Shown here: one piece after another, positions 41,601 through 54,860 of the stretch
Position numbering within the stretch: the first letter of the stretch is position 1
Layout: each line of letters opens with the position of its first letter
Assembly: GCA_030562195.1 (NCBI GenBank)
Contig: CM060202.1
Coordinates: 1,922,001-1,986,000, forward strand
Direction of reading: 5' to 3'
Length of the DNA: 64,000 bases
From: Nipponacmea schrenckii
Lineage: Eukaryota; Mollusca; Gastropoda; Lottiidae
Notes under the pieces: generated by a model
Databases searched by the model: none
Told to the model about the DNA's origin: nothing
Seen by the model: only the letters and a program-made list of their open reading frames with translations
Translations under genes and position numbers: made by a program

Positions 41601-42265
41601 ATGGTGTCATCCCAATTTATTTTGTGGCCTGTAGCTTTGATGTGGTCTTGTATGGCGGATTGGTTGTTGGCTGCCTTGGACTGATGTTCCTTTATTCTTT
41701 TCATCAATGGTCGTTTTGTTTCTCCAATATAACAGCCTCCGCAAGTACAAAAAACTTGGTATACGCACCCTTTGGGATCAATTTTATTGGTTGGTTGTAA
41801 TTTACCATTAGCATGTGTGATGTCCTATAGGGTTCTTTGGCCAGTAAAGACGGTTTCAATTCCAGCTTCCTTCAAGAGTCTTTTGATTTTATAAGAAGGG
41901 TTTCCATTGAATGGTATGCTTACTCTTATGGGTGGGGGTTCTGGTTTGACTGTGGGCTTGACTGCTTTGGGTTTCATGGCTTTATCTATTGTTTGGTTGA
42001 CGAGTTGTTCAGGATATTGGTTTAGGTTGATGAATACATGTTTGAGATGGTCTATTTCATTCTGTAGCTTTTCTTGACTGCAAATGTTAATGGCACGTTT
42101 GGTGAGAGTGGTGATGATTCCTTTTTTCGTTGAACGTTCATAATTAGTTTGACACCCTTAGTGTGAAGACCTAATTAGCAGCTCTCTACCTTCCTCGGAT
42201 TGAAGAAATTGGATTAGCGGATTACTGTCAAGTATCACTCAATTATCATTCAATTAACTCCTGAC
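41597..42265. repeat. Duplicated segment A' (second copy, Penelope family A fragment)
   Basis: Second copy of 39061-39729 wedged between the two ORF2 starts. At its right end CTGAC (42261-42265) is shared between A' and the following segment B', a 5-bp microhomology. Confidence 0.93.
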
Positions 42266-42843
42266 GAGGAGGGCAAATTGGTGGAGACGCCTCGCAAGAT
42301 GAAAGTGATCTCCTCAAATAATCAGTCTCGCCAGTCTAGGAGTACCGTTAAAACCCCTAGGTCCAGACCCGTCATTGAGCGTTCTAGAAGCATTTCGCTG
42401 GCTAAACCACTGTCCAGTGGTTCTAGAGGCACTTCGCTTACCAGAACATTGCACACTCCCTCAGTGACGGACATGGATGTGGAGGTTTTCATGACACCCC
42501 AAACCCCCTGTTAAACTTATTTTTTCATAAAGTCACTAATCTTTTTTTATTCAATTTCAGGTTTATACAGCTCAACATAAATGGATTGACAGCTTGCTCA
42601 CGCAAGTCTGAACTAGAGAAGATACTACAGGAGAAGCAGTATGATGCCGTCTTCCTACAAGAGTCAAAGATTGGTTCAAAGAATAAAGACCCCGTCATAA
42701 GTGGTTATACTCTCATCAGACAGGACAGACCCAATGCTCTCAACCATCGAAGTGGTGGGGGTCTGGCCATCTACGTCAAGAATGGTGTAACATACTATGA
42801 AGTACCTCTGAAAACCATCGCTCCTCTGGAGGCTCAGGCGGTA
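42261..42843. repeat. Duplicated segment B' (second copy)
   Basis: Second copy of 41018-41600. It carries the last 80 codons of ORF1 without their beginning (stop at 42514) and the ORF2 start that leads into the long ORF2. Confidence 0.93.
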
Positions 42844-45800
42844 TCCTTTACCGACAAGTCAAAGGTTTTTTCTATCCTTAATATTTATCGACCTGCTCTC
42901 AACGGCAGCCCTCAACGACTCAGTGAATATCAGTATGTTTACGATCAGTTGCCCGGGACCGACAATATTGTGCTTGGTGACTTCAACGCCAAACACATAT
43001 TGTGGGGCTCGCCGACAACTGACACTAGTGGTAAACAAGTTGCTGAGTTCATTGAAGCCAATGACCTGGTCTGTTTAAATGATGGTAGTATTACTTATGT
43101 TGGTACTCTATCTCCTATTGGTTCGCATCTGGATCTCACTCTAGTAAGCAGTCGGTTAGCTAAAGACTGCACATGGGCAACAACCAGTGAAAGCCTTGGA
43201 AGTGACCACGTTATTATCGAGACTACACTATCTTGTAACATTATGAAAGAAAAAATCAAATGTCAAGGTAGATGGAGGCTGGGTAAGGCAAACTGGGACT
43301 TCTACAAGCGCCACTTCACACATTCTAGGCTTGATCTAGCCAAGGATGAGGATGTAAACTGTTTCTCTGGGAAGATAACACAGGTTATCACTGATGCTGC
43401 TATGAACGCCATTCCCCGGACTAAGGATGGCATTGTACGTACGTCACCGAAGTCGTGGTGGTCCGACGACCTCCAGGCCGCCGTAGACGCCAGAAAGAAA
43501 GCTCTTCGTCGACACCAGAGGAAGTTGAACCGTGATACCAAGGCAGATTATTTGGAGGTCAAGGCTACTACAGCTGCTTTGTAACGCGATTCAAAAACAA
43601 AGCACTGGCAGGAGTTCTGCAACTCATTAAATGAGAGGACCAAATTAGGATCTGTCTGGGGTAAAATTGGCTCTATGCTCGGTAAAAAATCTAAATCTTC
43701 CATTCCATTTTTATCTTACAGGGACACCACAGAATGCAGCAACGAAGGGAAAGCCAATTTGTTAGTCAAGTGTTATGCTAACGGCAGTTCTGATACCAAC
43801 CACACCAAAGAATTCCTGAAGAACAAGAAGGCCTTCTACACCAACCAGACTCCAATCCACCACCAACCTATAGAAGATGAACGGGACATTAATGCTCCGT
43901 TCACCCTCGACGAACTGAAGAACGCACTGCGTACTAAGAAGGACAGCGCCGCTGGTGAAGACAACATCAAGTACAGCATGTTAAAGGAGTTACCAATGGA
44001 AGCATCTACAGTTCTACTGGAATTATTCAACACATCATGGTACAATGGTACAATTCCGGAAAGTTGGAAAACAGCAATGGTCATTCCTCTACCAAAACCA
44101 CAAAAGGACAAACATCAATGCAGTTCATACAGGTCTATTTCTCTGACCTCGACTCTATGTAAAACATTTGAGACGATGGTCAACAATAGACTTCGATACC
44201 ACTGTGAACTAAATGGTCTCATCGATCCTAACCAAAGCGGCTACAGAGAGAAACGGTCAACAATAGATCAAATCGTTCGACTTCAACATGACATTGCTGC
44301 CCACCTCGGAAAGAAGAACTATTTCAGTGCAGTATTTCTGGATTTATCCAAAGCCTTCGATTTAGTATGGGTCGATGGTCTACTTTTTAAACTTAGCAAT
44401 CTTGGCATCAAGGGGCGTATGTTCCGGTGGATCCAGGACTTTCTAAAGGATCGCCAGATACAAGTCAACGTCGCCAATTCCATCAGTGAGAAGCACTCAC
44501 TGGAGAATGGAACCCCCCAAGGATCTGTTATCAGCCCTACCTTATTCAGCATCATGATCAACGATCTCACTCGGGACTATGTGCATAGTAAGGACCGATC
44601 GGTTAGCACGGCCTTATATGCAGATGATAGTTCCTTGTGGACAGGTCACAATAACCTCAACACTGTGAAAAGTCGCATGCAAACTGCTCTGAACCATGTT
44701 GCCAAATGGGCAAACGACTGGGGCTTCATTATTTCGGAAGCTAAAACCATTGGGATGCTCTGCAGCAGGCGCACGGATCACAACGGTATTGACCTAAGAT
44801 TGAATGGTGTGAAAATTAGGCAAGAGAAAACAGTAAAGTTCCTTGGCATGTACTTTGACCATAAGCTTAGTTGGAATAGCCACATCGACTATATCTGTAA
44901 TCGTACAACAAAAATCATAAATGTTATGCGTTATGTTTCAGGTACCACATGGGGAGCAGACAGAGAAGCCTTAATGATGATGTACAGGTCACTGATTCGC
45001 TCAGTTATAGATTATGGTTGCATCGTTTATGGTACAGCCTGTAATACTACACTGAAGAAACTGGACGTTCTACAGATGAAAGCTATACGTATTGCCACCA
45101 GGGCAGCAATCGGCACGAAGAATGAGGCATTACTTCAGGAGGTGGGAGAGAAACCCCTTTCTCTTCGGAGGGAGGAACTCTCTCTCAAATTCTGGGGGAA
45201 ACTTCAGTATTTGTCCGAAAGCTGTCCAACGTATTCCAGCATCAGAAGATTCACTCGTGTCGGAAAGAACCAGATAAATCGGAGTATCTCCTATGGTCAA
45301 GCAACTACTGATCTCTTGAGAGAGCACCAACTCGATCAAGTTAGCATCAGCCAACGACACCTATCAGATACTCCTTTTTGGAAGGTTACCAACCCGATAG
45401 TCAACACCGAGCTGACCCAGTCCACCAACAAGCACGTGAACCCAGTGGCAGCAAGAGCGCAAGCTCTTGACCTCATCGACTCCAAGTTCGCCGACCATTT
45501 GAAGATCTACACTGATGGCTCCAAGAGTAGCACGGTTTGTGTATTCCGGAGAAAGGCATCAGACTTGCCAAACGGATACCCTCACACTGCTCAGTGTTCA
45601 CTGCAGAACTACTAGCTATCAGGGACGCCATAGCATGGCTATCCCTCAACTATACGGAACCTGCCGTAATCCTGTCTGACTCACTAAGTAGCCTTCAGTC
45701 TATTTTTAACATTTTTTCTAATTGTAGGTCAGAAGTTTTAACGAACATCCGAAGTATGATTCACGACTACCAAACCAACAACAACCACCAGATCGAACTA

Positions 45801-46316
45801 TCATGGATCCCGTCGCACGTCTTCATCCCTGGAAACGAACAAGCTGACCGTGTTGCCAAGGACAGTTTGGGTCTGGAGAACATCGAGCCTGTAAAATTCT
45901 CGTATGAAGAATTTTGCAGTCTCGTGTCCTCTAAGATCAACCAGAAATGGGACGACATGCTAAGGAACCTCAACACCGATAGATACCAGATTGATCCGAA
46001 GATACCAAACCAAACCAAAATTAACCATCCTTCTGTAGCCATCTGCAAACTGGTAACCAGACTACGCACCAACCATGTCATGCGAGACCATCAGTTCAAT
46101 GCCATTAAATGCCGATGCGGACACGTTGCCACCAGGACGCATCTTCTCATTCAATGCACCGAATTGAAACCATCTCGTAAGACATTGACGGACTACCTGG
46201 AAACCAACGGCATACCAATCACCATACAGAATATTTTGGCTCCACCCACGGACCACTGGTACAAAATAATGGAACTCATCTACCAATTTATTACCACACC
46301 TGTTTTAAACAGATAA
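42586..46316 (+). pseudogene. LINE ORF2: endonuclease, reverse transcriptase, RNase H (I/Jockey-superfamily)
   Basis: Endonuclease: VFLQES (Glu27), GDFN (42976-42987), SDH (43201-43209). One in-frame TAA at 43582-43584 interrupts the frame, which then continues unchanged to 45615. RT: SYRSISLTSTLCKTFE, FLDLSKAFDLVW, NGTPQGSVISP, YADD (44617-44628). RNase H: IYTDGS (about 45508), then a frameshift with a short loss near 45535-45555, TAELLAIRDAI (Glu), ILSDSLSSL (Asp), GNEQADRVAK (Asp). It ends with a Cys-His element, CRCGHVATRTHLLIQC. RNase H after RT points to the I group (I, Nimb or similar) rather than plain Jockey. The product nicks DNA and copies the RNA. One stop plus one frameshift make this copy inactive, though recently so. 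A pyrimidine tract and CAG precede the start. Confidence 0.92.
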
Positions 46317-46824
46317 CCTAAGTTTCTTTTAAAATTTATATAATCAATTTTCAAAACAAGTTTCATAGCAGAAACAAAAGAGAACATCTTATTTTTTTTT
46401 TTTTTTTTTTTTTTTTCTTTATTTTTTCTTTTTGTGAAAGCTTTCTTCTCTTCTTCTCTCCTTTCTCACGTCTCCTTTTCTTCTTTCTTTTAGGTCTTCA
46501 ACTCTTCCGAACACAGACAGATAATCAAACCAAACCAAACCAAACCAAACCAACAACCACCAACAACAACCACCATGATCATAACGAGTTTTGGAAGAAT
46601 GTAGAAGACTGAATCACTCACGCCACACTATCCATGGCCGAGTTTCACCGCCATGACATTCGTTCCGACCAGATCGTACGATTTCTCAAACCACCACCAA
46701 ACCAACAGTTTTCTAAATCATCCAATTGATTCTAAATCCACTACCAACGACCACCAAAGTGCAACTACCTAGTTTGCGATATCAGCAATTGCTGGAAGCG
46801 AACGTTAACTCTTTACCTACCTAC
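46317..46824 (+). other. LINE 3' flank with T-run and (AAACC)n
   Basis: T-run at about 46392-46418, pyrimidine-rich DNA to 46495, and an AAACC microsatellite at about 46526-46553. No protein motif. Likely 3' UTR of the LINE plus Penelope family A flank. Confidence 0.5.
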
Positions 46825-46925
46825 CTCATTTTACTCATTGCTTGATAAAGACCAGAGAACGCTGGTTGAAACGTCGCTTAAATAAAGTTAGTAATTGTAT
46901 TCCATAAGAATTTGTTTAGTTTATC
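46825..46925 (+). repeat. Inverted copy of the Penelope family A tail (hammerhead-like relic)
   Basis: Reverse complement of 38721-38823, including TTGATAAAG, the GACCAG/CTGGT stem and GAAACGTCGC. With its partner it brackets 8.1 kb containing the Penelope fragment and the LINE. Confidence 0.85.
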
Positions 46926-48099
46926 TTTATGGGTGTTACTTAGTTTTTTTTATATTTATTTATTTTGTTATGTTATTTATGGCAATTATTATATGTACTG
47001 ATGAAAAGAGTTCACCATTTCTCGACACTTGATAAAGAACAATATTTCGAATACCGTTACGTGTCAATTACCTCAGTTTTTGTTTTGCCTTTTCATTTTG
47101 TTTACATTATTGTTAGCGTTATTTATTAATTAAATATATACATTTTTGCATTTTTCACACATATTTTCATCTTACTTTATTCGCCAATTTATCTCCTTAG
47201 CATACCTTGATCCCTACAATTTACGCTAAAACATTCGACCTATCGCATTTCCTGAACATTACCCGTCTAACCAAAATATATTTGCATTATGCTCCGCAAC
47301 TTCAACAACCACGTCCCATAATTCCATCGACCTCTACCACCTACCAATCCTTGGAAACCCTTTGATAAAGGTTTTGCAGTGTCTACATCATTTGGCAATC
47401 CTTACCCTTCAATCGCAAAGTCTCTGAGTTGGATAGTTATTCGTCCAGCAATGAAAACATCAGCTGTTGACGCAAATATTAGATCCTTCAATCGGACATG
47501 GCTCTCTTAGGTGGCGCAGGCTCTGATCGATCAATACCAAACCATCCTGCACGAAAAACCTACCTTCATCCGAACCAAGTCTTTATCACAACCAGCCATC
47601 GACCGCATTATTTCTAATGCCCTGTCGTGTGTCCGTCGCTCCAATGGGAAACATCTAACTCAACCTGTGATTACCAAATTTTACAAACAATCAATAAAAC
47701 CAAAACCAGAGTCACCATACCTCTACCAACTGAGATGAAGATTGATCAACAAAGGCCTGCACAAACAAAAGCCACCATCTTATCGAACCAAACCCCCAAA
47801 CGAGTCCATGGTTCACATCCCCTAATCCAGCAGATGTGGGAAAGCGTTCATGTAGAGAGGGCACCCCCCTTCTTCCCCCCCCCCCCTGCTTTTTTTTCAG
47901 ATTCCTAATCCACACCACCTGAATCTTCACCACGTGACCCGGGTTCCGCCGATCTTTCTTTCCTTTGAGCGTTTCTTGGGTCAACAAACCACCCCGAATT
48001 CACATTTATTTTGGATACGCCAGCTTCAAGCACCGAGCAAGTCTTTATTTGGGATTACAATATTTTGGGAGGACGCCGCTAGGCCAAACTGTCGTTAAC
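46926..48099. other. Unassigned, possibly Penelope-related DNA
   Basis: Frames at 47511-47738 and 47627-47908 are open but unrecognised (SQPAIDRIISNALSCVRRSN; IDQQRPAQTKATILS). A C-run and T-run lie at 47875-47895. A CTTGATAAAGAACAATATTT and TTCGAATACCGTTACGTG string at 47028-47065 faintly recalls the hammerhead-like motif nearby. No firm call. Confidence 0.35.
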
Positions 48100-49745
48100 T
48101 TAAAGCCAAAAAATTATCACACCCCTTTTATATTCAATCTTAGACCGTGGACTTATTTCGACACATAAAATACCCAAACTTGATTATCTTCAAACATCTA
48201 TTATTGAACGATTTCAGCGTAATCTCAGTTGCATATACTTTTTTTCGAAAACACCCTCCACGTGGTATTAGAAGCATGTTTATTCTTAAAAATCATGTCG
48301 AAACCACATAAATCCGCCATTCATCTTGAAATATTGAACACATTTGCAAATATGAATAGCCAAATATCAAATCTTTCCATAACACACGAGAAGCCTAATC
48401 TCACGCGAGGAGAACGTGAAGCGTTACATTTACTTAAGAAAGAAGATAGCATTGTAATTAAAAAGAGTGACAAAGGTTCATGTTGCGTTATATCAAATAG
48501 GGAGGATTACATTTTAGAAGCAGAAAATCAATTGAATAATCCTTAACACTATGCGATGTTACCGGAGCCAATTTTTAAAGAAACTGCTAATATGATAAAC
48601 AATATCCTTGCCGATTTTGTCAAAACAGGTCATTTAAAACAAAAATAATAAATTATAACAATAAATTATGACTATCTTTCTGCAAAACCTCATTGCCGTG
48701 AGAGACAATTATACACTATGCCTAGGATTCATAAGAATCCCACCCAGGATTGGTTTATGCCAAATAGAATCTCTAAAGGCCGCCCACATATCTCTGACTG
48801 GTAGTGAGTCGTATTTAATGGGAAAAAATACCTACAAACAGTCATGGTGCAGCCATGAGCAAACGATTCGCCTTTTAGTACGCAAACCTTTTCATGGCAG
48901 AGTGGGAACGTGAGGTATTGCCCCGTTGTCCATTTGACCCACTTTTTGACGGACGCTTTTTAGGTGACATTTTCATGGTTTGGACGTATTCTATAAAACA
49001 GTTTTGGTAATTCTTGAAATCCTCAACAACCACCACCCGTCTATCAAACTAACGGCCACAAAAGCATAGATTTTCTCGATACCACTGTCGTTAAAGGAGA
49101 TCCCATGGAAGAGACTTATAAACTAGATATTAAAGTATATTTCAAAGAAACTGACACTCATCTACGATTTTACCGAATTTGCAGATCGAAGATCTTCTGA
49201 TTTCGACCAAGCTTGTACGATTGTTTTCTCAAACCTGAAAGAGAGTGGATACTCTAAACGATTTTTACGAAACTATACTAGCACAACTAGCAGCTAAAAA
49301 TAGACTTTTTGCCGAAGAACCTCCAGGCTTAAGGAGTGCCCCATGTATGTCATCTAGATGCAAAACATGTCCATTTATATCAGAAACTCATTATGTTTTA
49401 AGTAACTCTACGAATAAAAGATACCCTATCCAAGAGCACCTTTGTAAAATACGCAAGATAGTTCATGTCCATTATAAGAGTCTTCAAGAGAAATTCCTCC
49501 ATGTCTATATACAAAAAAAAAAAAAAAAAAATGATAGTGGCCCTTCCCTAAATCAGGACTTAAATGACAAGCTTGTTCATAGCAAACTAAAAACAATCTG
49601 TACTTAACAGGTACTATACTTCTCGACATTTTTTTTCTAATTTCAGATCAGAACAGAAAAAACAGCATTCAACAGATCCACAATTTTTCAAATGGTTCTA
49701 TCCTAGGCCTGTACATCTGGGATATTCAATCCCTCCATTCCCCGA
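48100..49745 (+). pseudogene. Penelope-like element family B, second copy (internal deletions)
   Basis: Frames: [20 protein letters not shown] and [19 protein letters not shown] (48370-48500), then MTIFLQNLIAVRD-type shifted RT, a broken TLCLGFIRI/PKIHKNP region (about 48715-48760), LYGRFL-like remains near 48950, and RSAPCMSSRCKTCPFISETH (49330-49385). The [10 protein letters not shown] part is deleted and replaced by a short unrelated join and an A-run (49511-49530). The conserved end SKLKTICT stop is at 49605. The tail continues to 49745 and then joins R-element sequence. More decayed than the 31-kb copy. Confidence 0.82.
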
Positions 49746-50300
49746 AATCCCAAAACAAAAATTCATTGAATTTTTTTTAAATGCCATTGCTCCGCCAAAT
49801 TTCATCTAAATCCTCTGAAACTTGCAGCTTCTATTCACCCAAAATACCATTCTGATGCATTTTACTAAGTCAAAGGTAAGAACTCAAAAAATGTTTTGTC
49901 GAATTCAAACTTGACCACCATCTTATCTATTTCAATACTCATACCAGGTTTCATCAAACTCTATTTAAAATTGTAGCTTCTTTTGCACAAACAAAAACTC
50001 AAGGGCAATAACGAACGAGCGGACGCCCGAAAGGCTATACGCCCACCAGCAGCAAATTTTTATTGGTGAGCAAAACACCAACAGCAAAAAAGTCAGAAAG
50101 CCAGGAACCAATGATCGAAATTTCATGAAATTCGAACCCATCCAAGATCTCATCATTATGAACAAGCATACCAAGTTTCATTGAAATCCGATGAAAACTG
50201 TGGTCTCTATTGTGGCCACAAGCAATTTTTGGACGGACGGACGTCCGGACAGACAGGGTCAACCACAATATACGTCCACATTATATGTGAGCATATAAAA
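49746..50300 (+). repeat. R element, 5'-less copy with decayed 3' hairpin
   Basis: Starts within an internal unit next to the Penelope tail, continues with ACTAAGTCAAAGG and TTGACCACCATCTTATC, then GGACGGACGGACGTCCGGAC and ATACGTCCACATTATATGTG to about 50300. Confidence 0.8.
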
Positions 50301-50740
50301 ATGTTTGGATAAACATTGTAGCCTGTATCGCACCCACAAGCTAAATTTGACGAAGTTTCGCTAAAAAAAGAGAGCATAACTCACCAACCGTAAAAGTCAG
50401 AAAGCTGGTTTTCGAAAGGAACCGAGATTATATGATGATAGAGACACATACAAAGTTTCGAAAAGATTGGACAAAAAATGGGGCCTTTATCGCGCCCACA
50501 AGCTGAATTTGACGAATTTTCGCTAAAAAAGGGGGCATAACTCACCAACCGTAAAAGTCAGAAAGCTGATTTTCGAAAGGAACCGAGATTTTATGATGAC
50601 AAAGACACATACCAAGTTTCATTGTAATCCGATGAAAACTGTGGTCTCTATTGTGGCCACAAGCAATTGTGGACGGACGGACGGACGGACAGGGTCAACC
50701 GCAAAATACGTCCACATTATATGTGGGCGTATAAAAACTA
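50301..50740 (+). repeat. R element, second subfamily
   Basis: Two internal units of about 165 bp with a different core (CGCGCCCACAAGCTGAATTT, CATAACTCACCAACCGTAAA, GAAAGGAACCGAGATT). They end in the common 3' part with GGACGGACGGACGG and a good hairpin (50704-50736). Confidence 0.8.
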
Positions 50741-51340
50741 TTCAATTAGAAATTGTCAAATTCGAACTTGACTACCGTATTATAAATTTCAGTACCCCAT
50801 CCAAGTTTCATCAAAATCCTTTGGAAATTAAAGCTTCTTATGGCAACCACACTAGAAATTTGACGCAATTTTACTAAGTCAAGGGCAATAACTCAAAATT
50901 GAAAAATAGTCAAATTCAAAGTTGACTGAGGTCTAATCCATTCCAATGCTCACACCAAGTTTCATCAAAATCCATTGGAAACTCTAGGTTTTATTGCATC
51001 AACAATAAAATTTTGACAAGATTTTACTAAGTCAAGGGCAAAAACTCAAAAACTGTTCAATTTAAATTGTCAAATTCGAACTTAACTGCAGTCTTATCAA
51101 TTTCATTAGTCAAACCAAGTTTCATCAAAATCCATTGAAAATTGTAGCCACAATTGCACCCACAATAAAAGTTTGACGCAATTTATTTGGTCAAGGGCAA
51201 AACTCAAAAATGCTCGTCGACAAACCGTCAACTTCGAACTTGACCACCGCCTTATCAATTCCAATGAAGTTTTATTCAAATCCATTGAAAACTGTCGCTT
51301 CTATTGCATCAACAATAAATTTTGACGTAATACAAAACAT
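50741..51340 (+). repeat. R element internal units
   Basis: Four units with TCGAACTTGAC, AAGTTTCATCAAAATCC, and TTTTACTAAGTCAAGGGCAA. No terminal hairpin follows, and the repeat fades at about 51330. Confidence 0.75.
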
Positions 51341-54300
51341 ATTCCGTCGAATAATATTACTGGGTTAAATTCCATATCGATTATGACCCGATGAGGAATT
51401 TATAGAACCGTTACAAATTGCACGAAAATTGACACGAGTCATGCATTAGTAATATGAACGTTCATATGTAAGTTTCATTGTAAGAGAATTGCAGTATTAC
51501 TTACCACATAACATGCACACAGATATCTTTTTTCATAAAATCTCACAATGTTGACCGGGATTGTCAAATTAAAGTACAGTGGTGCATTTAACGAAAAGCA
51601 AATTATTCCGTTTCGCTTCTATTTATAAAAAAATCACGAACTACAATAGATTTCATGTTGAAAGTTACAGCCAGAAAAATTGAACATAATTCTATTATTA
51701 TAATTATTATACCATTACCTAACATTATACAACTTGAATTATCATTGATTGTGGTGGTTCAACCTTGAAGTTATATAAGTGCCTCCACATCTTAATCATG
51801 ATTATTATTATTATTATTACTGGTTACAACAGCTATCTATTAAATCGACGTGATGAAATGTGGTGTGATCATTTATACCTTGATCAAGTTTAAAGTTTTT
51901 GGATGAGTGTTTTTCTCAGTTTGTTGCCTTTAATAGTCGGAATTTATTTGTGATCCTAACTCTTCTTCTTTCAATTTTAGGTGTGATCATTTTATAATAT
52001 CTTAGACAACAAATGGTTTTCGAGTTGTTGCCCCTGACTTGGCAAAAATGAGTCAAAATCTAATTGCTAACAAATAAGTGACTACATTTTCATTGGTGCG
52101 AGATCTAATGTTTGAATTTTAACTGTTTTACAATGAACTTATTGCTCTTAACGTAAAAATAAGACATGGGCGCAATTGGTTTAATAATTTGATTGACAAT
52201 AAAAAATTAACTACAACAATTCGTCTCACCAATACTTCTATTGTCAATTCTGACATCTGTCAGTTGACGTATGTTAACTTTCCCGACTAGCTACCTTCAT
52301 TAATGCTGATTTAGGCTTGATACGATCGCTGATTTCAACCAAGTTGCCAACAAAGACCAACCAATTTTCATTGCAAAAAATCCTTCAAGATGTTGAAATC
52401 TAGGAAAAATCATAAAAAGCCAATTTTTAATGCCGATTCCTTTTTATTGCTGTTTAAGAATTGCCTCCGATTGCAAGCGAATCAAACATAATTTTATAAG
52501 AAGTAAATATATCCCAACCCTGGCATTAAGTGTTTCGTAAGGTTCTTTAGTGTCAATTGTGCGAATCTAATCAATTCAAATATCTAAAACTATCTAATCT
52601 ACCCATTAGTTTTAATCAATAGGTGCTGGACAACCTGTATATAAATACATCTGTTTTGTATACAACGATTCCTAAAAGTTGATTATATGTTTTCGTCCCG
52701 GTGAACCAAAAGTACGAAATATTTTCGTCAATTTAAACCGACCATCTTTTACATCAATGAGGCTGCTGGCCAGAATGAGACCAGATGCTTTCAAACAATC
52801 TTAATTTTCAAAATTTTCCTGACCCTCCCCAACACACAAGCGTAAGCATGAGGAGCATGTGGCATCACGAATCATAGGCATGGGCCATTTTACAGGTATT
52901 GCATTCAGATGTGGACACCTTAAATCAGTAAATTACATAATGTAGATCAATTAGTAAGAAAACGTGAATTGTATAACCACGTTATTGAAATCTGCTAAAT
53001 ACACTTCATTTTAAATTGCAGAAGAACTAGTATTAGGAAGAGCAGAAATTTAAATCTATCAGCTGGTCAAGTCAAATGTTAAAGTCCTATATCCCTTCTG
53101 TGGTCCGTCGTGATTATGTAGAAGACCAAACATTATCTGATATAATTAACCGACACACTATATGTATTCCCATTAATATACCATTACATCTATTTGTGTC
53201 GACATATGTTGAGGGCATATTTTTTCGCATATCCCTATCTGTTCATTGTTTTGGAGTAAAGAATACTCTTGATATAACTTAATTCGATAGTGTTTATTCC
53301 GATACTCAAAAATAGTAAACTGCAAACATTGATCTATCCAATTTAGTGGCCTATGTGCATTACTGGCAATGCGAAACCTCAAGTATACTTGAACTACTTT
53401 AGTTACTGCGACACTATAAGTATATTTATTTTACAATGCAGTCAGTTTCAACGAATCAAACTGACTCAATTAGTAAATACCCCAAATGGTGAAATGGTCA
53501 TCCAGGTCTAAAATAATATATATTAGATTATTTGTGCACTTGTACAACGCCGGTTCTATTTGTTATAAAGTGTAAAGAGCTAGGTATAGCGGTTAATAAT
53601 GGCAGCTGTGTAGGTAGATACGCGTACAGGGTGTATTACTATGCCGACACACCCCAATAATGTTCAACCAAGAAATTTGAAAATTAGAGCATAATGTAAA
53701 AATTATAACATAATGTAAAGAAATACGCAGTTCCTAGAGAAAAACAGGCAGTTATAGGTTGTTCGTTCCAAACAACTTCAATGATTTTCGGTAAATGTTG
53801 TCAATTTGGAATATACAAAGGTCGTCAGGGCAAAGGTGATTAATCAGGGAAGTACGACTATTGTGTCAATTCAGGTATATGATTGTTGGACGTCTTTAGC
53901 TGTGAAACTATGGCATTGCCATCATTTTTCTTTACAGAAACTTTTAAATTTATTTCTAATTTTACAAAATCATATTTATTCTTCAACGCATATTTAATAA
54001 GAAATAGGTCAAATCAATAAAGCAGACGAAAAAGGTCAAACCAAAAACTCGATACAATCTTACGATGTTAAAATCACATTCAACAAAGAAGATCTTATGA
54101 AATTTAAGTAAATAGTTACAATTATATACCTACTTGAAGATAGTGACAGCAGTAGTAAAATGAACTGTTACATTGTTCAAACTGAAATCAGCTGACGCGA
54201 TATAACTGACCTATTTTCTTTTAAGCTGGTTTTGTTCATACAACTACGCATGTGTAGTATTATAGAGGTCAGACTGAACGAGATTCACAGCAAGGGGTTT

Positions 54301-54618
54301 AGACTATTCAGCGCGATTTATCAAATTATATTATCTTTTATAAATCATATTACAATTTTTCTAATTATAAGATCGTTACGTAATTTTCAAATAATACAAC
54401 AGTGTTTTAGACAATTGTTAATACTATTGATCATGTTCTTTTTTCGGTCTATTGATTGCCATAATACATACTTGATCTAACTTGGTATCTATCCTGTTGT
54501 TTTTCTGCTTTTTAACCTCTTACTAAATACTAAAACCAATAAAGATAGATCAACACGTCCAAACACGCTAAATTCAGTTATCAACACTTAAATCTTTACC
54601 TAGTAACATTAAAATCAA
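51341..54618. other. AT-rich DNA without recognised gene
   Basis: Only short frames. (ATT)n-like tract at about 51798-51820. I find no splice-bounded coding exon, RNA gene or shared repeat here. Confidence 0.5.
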
Positions 54619-54860
54619 AATGAGGCATTTCAGATTTTTCAGCTCGGCTTCCCCTTGTCAGTGATGCAGGTCTAAGGGACTTGTTGGACAATAAAACTCA
54701 GCCACGCTTGCTTCAGGCTGTGCACGTTAAAGACCCCTCCACAGTTGGAAATCGCAAAAAGAGTAGAATAATGCCGCTATCCTGGCAAAATTTACCACAA
54801 TGCACGCTGCATGGCGTTGCCCATATTCATTAGCCTATAAGATGCAGAAGAGTAGGACGT
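54619..54860 (+). mobile_element. SINE-like segment
   Basis: GC-richer island in AT-rich DNA, with GCTGTGCACGTTAAAGACCC, CCACAGTTGGAAATCGC and CCACAATGCACGCTGCATGG. I recall the phrase 'GTGCACGTTAAAGA' from dispersed short repeats of molluscs and other invertebrates. No clear A or B box, and no poly-A or target duplication located. Confidence 0.35.

Noticed and set aside
45700..45728. Intron acceptor in LINE ORF2 (TTTTTTCTAATTGTAG)
   Set aside because: The RNase H frame reads straight through it without interruption.
53076..54480. Short frames of 60-82 codons in 53.0-54.5 kb
   Set aside because: AT-rich composition, no motif, no splice-site or repeat support.
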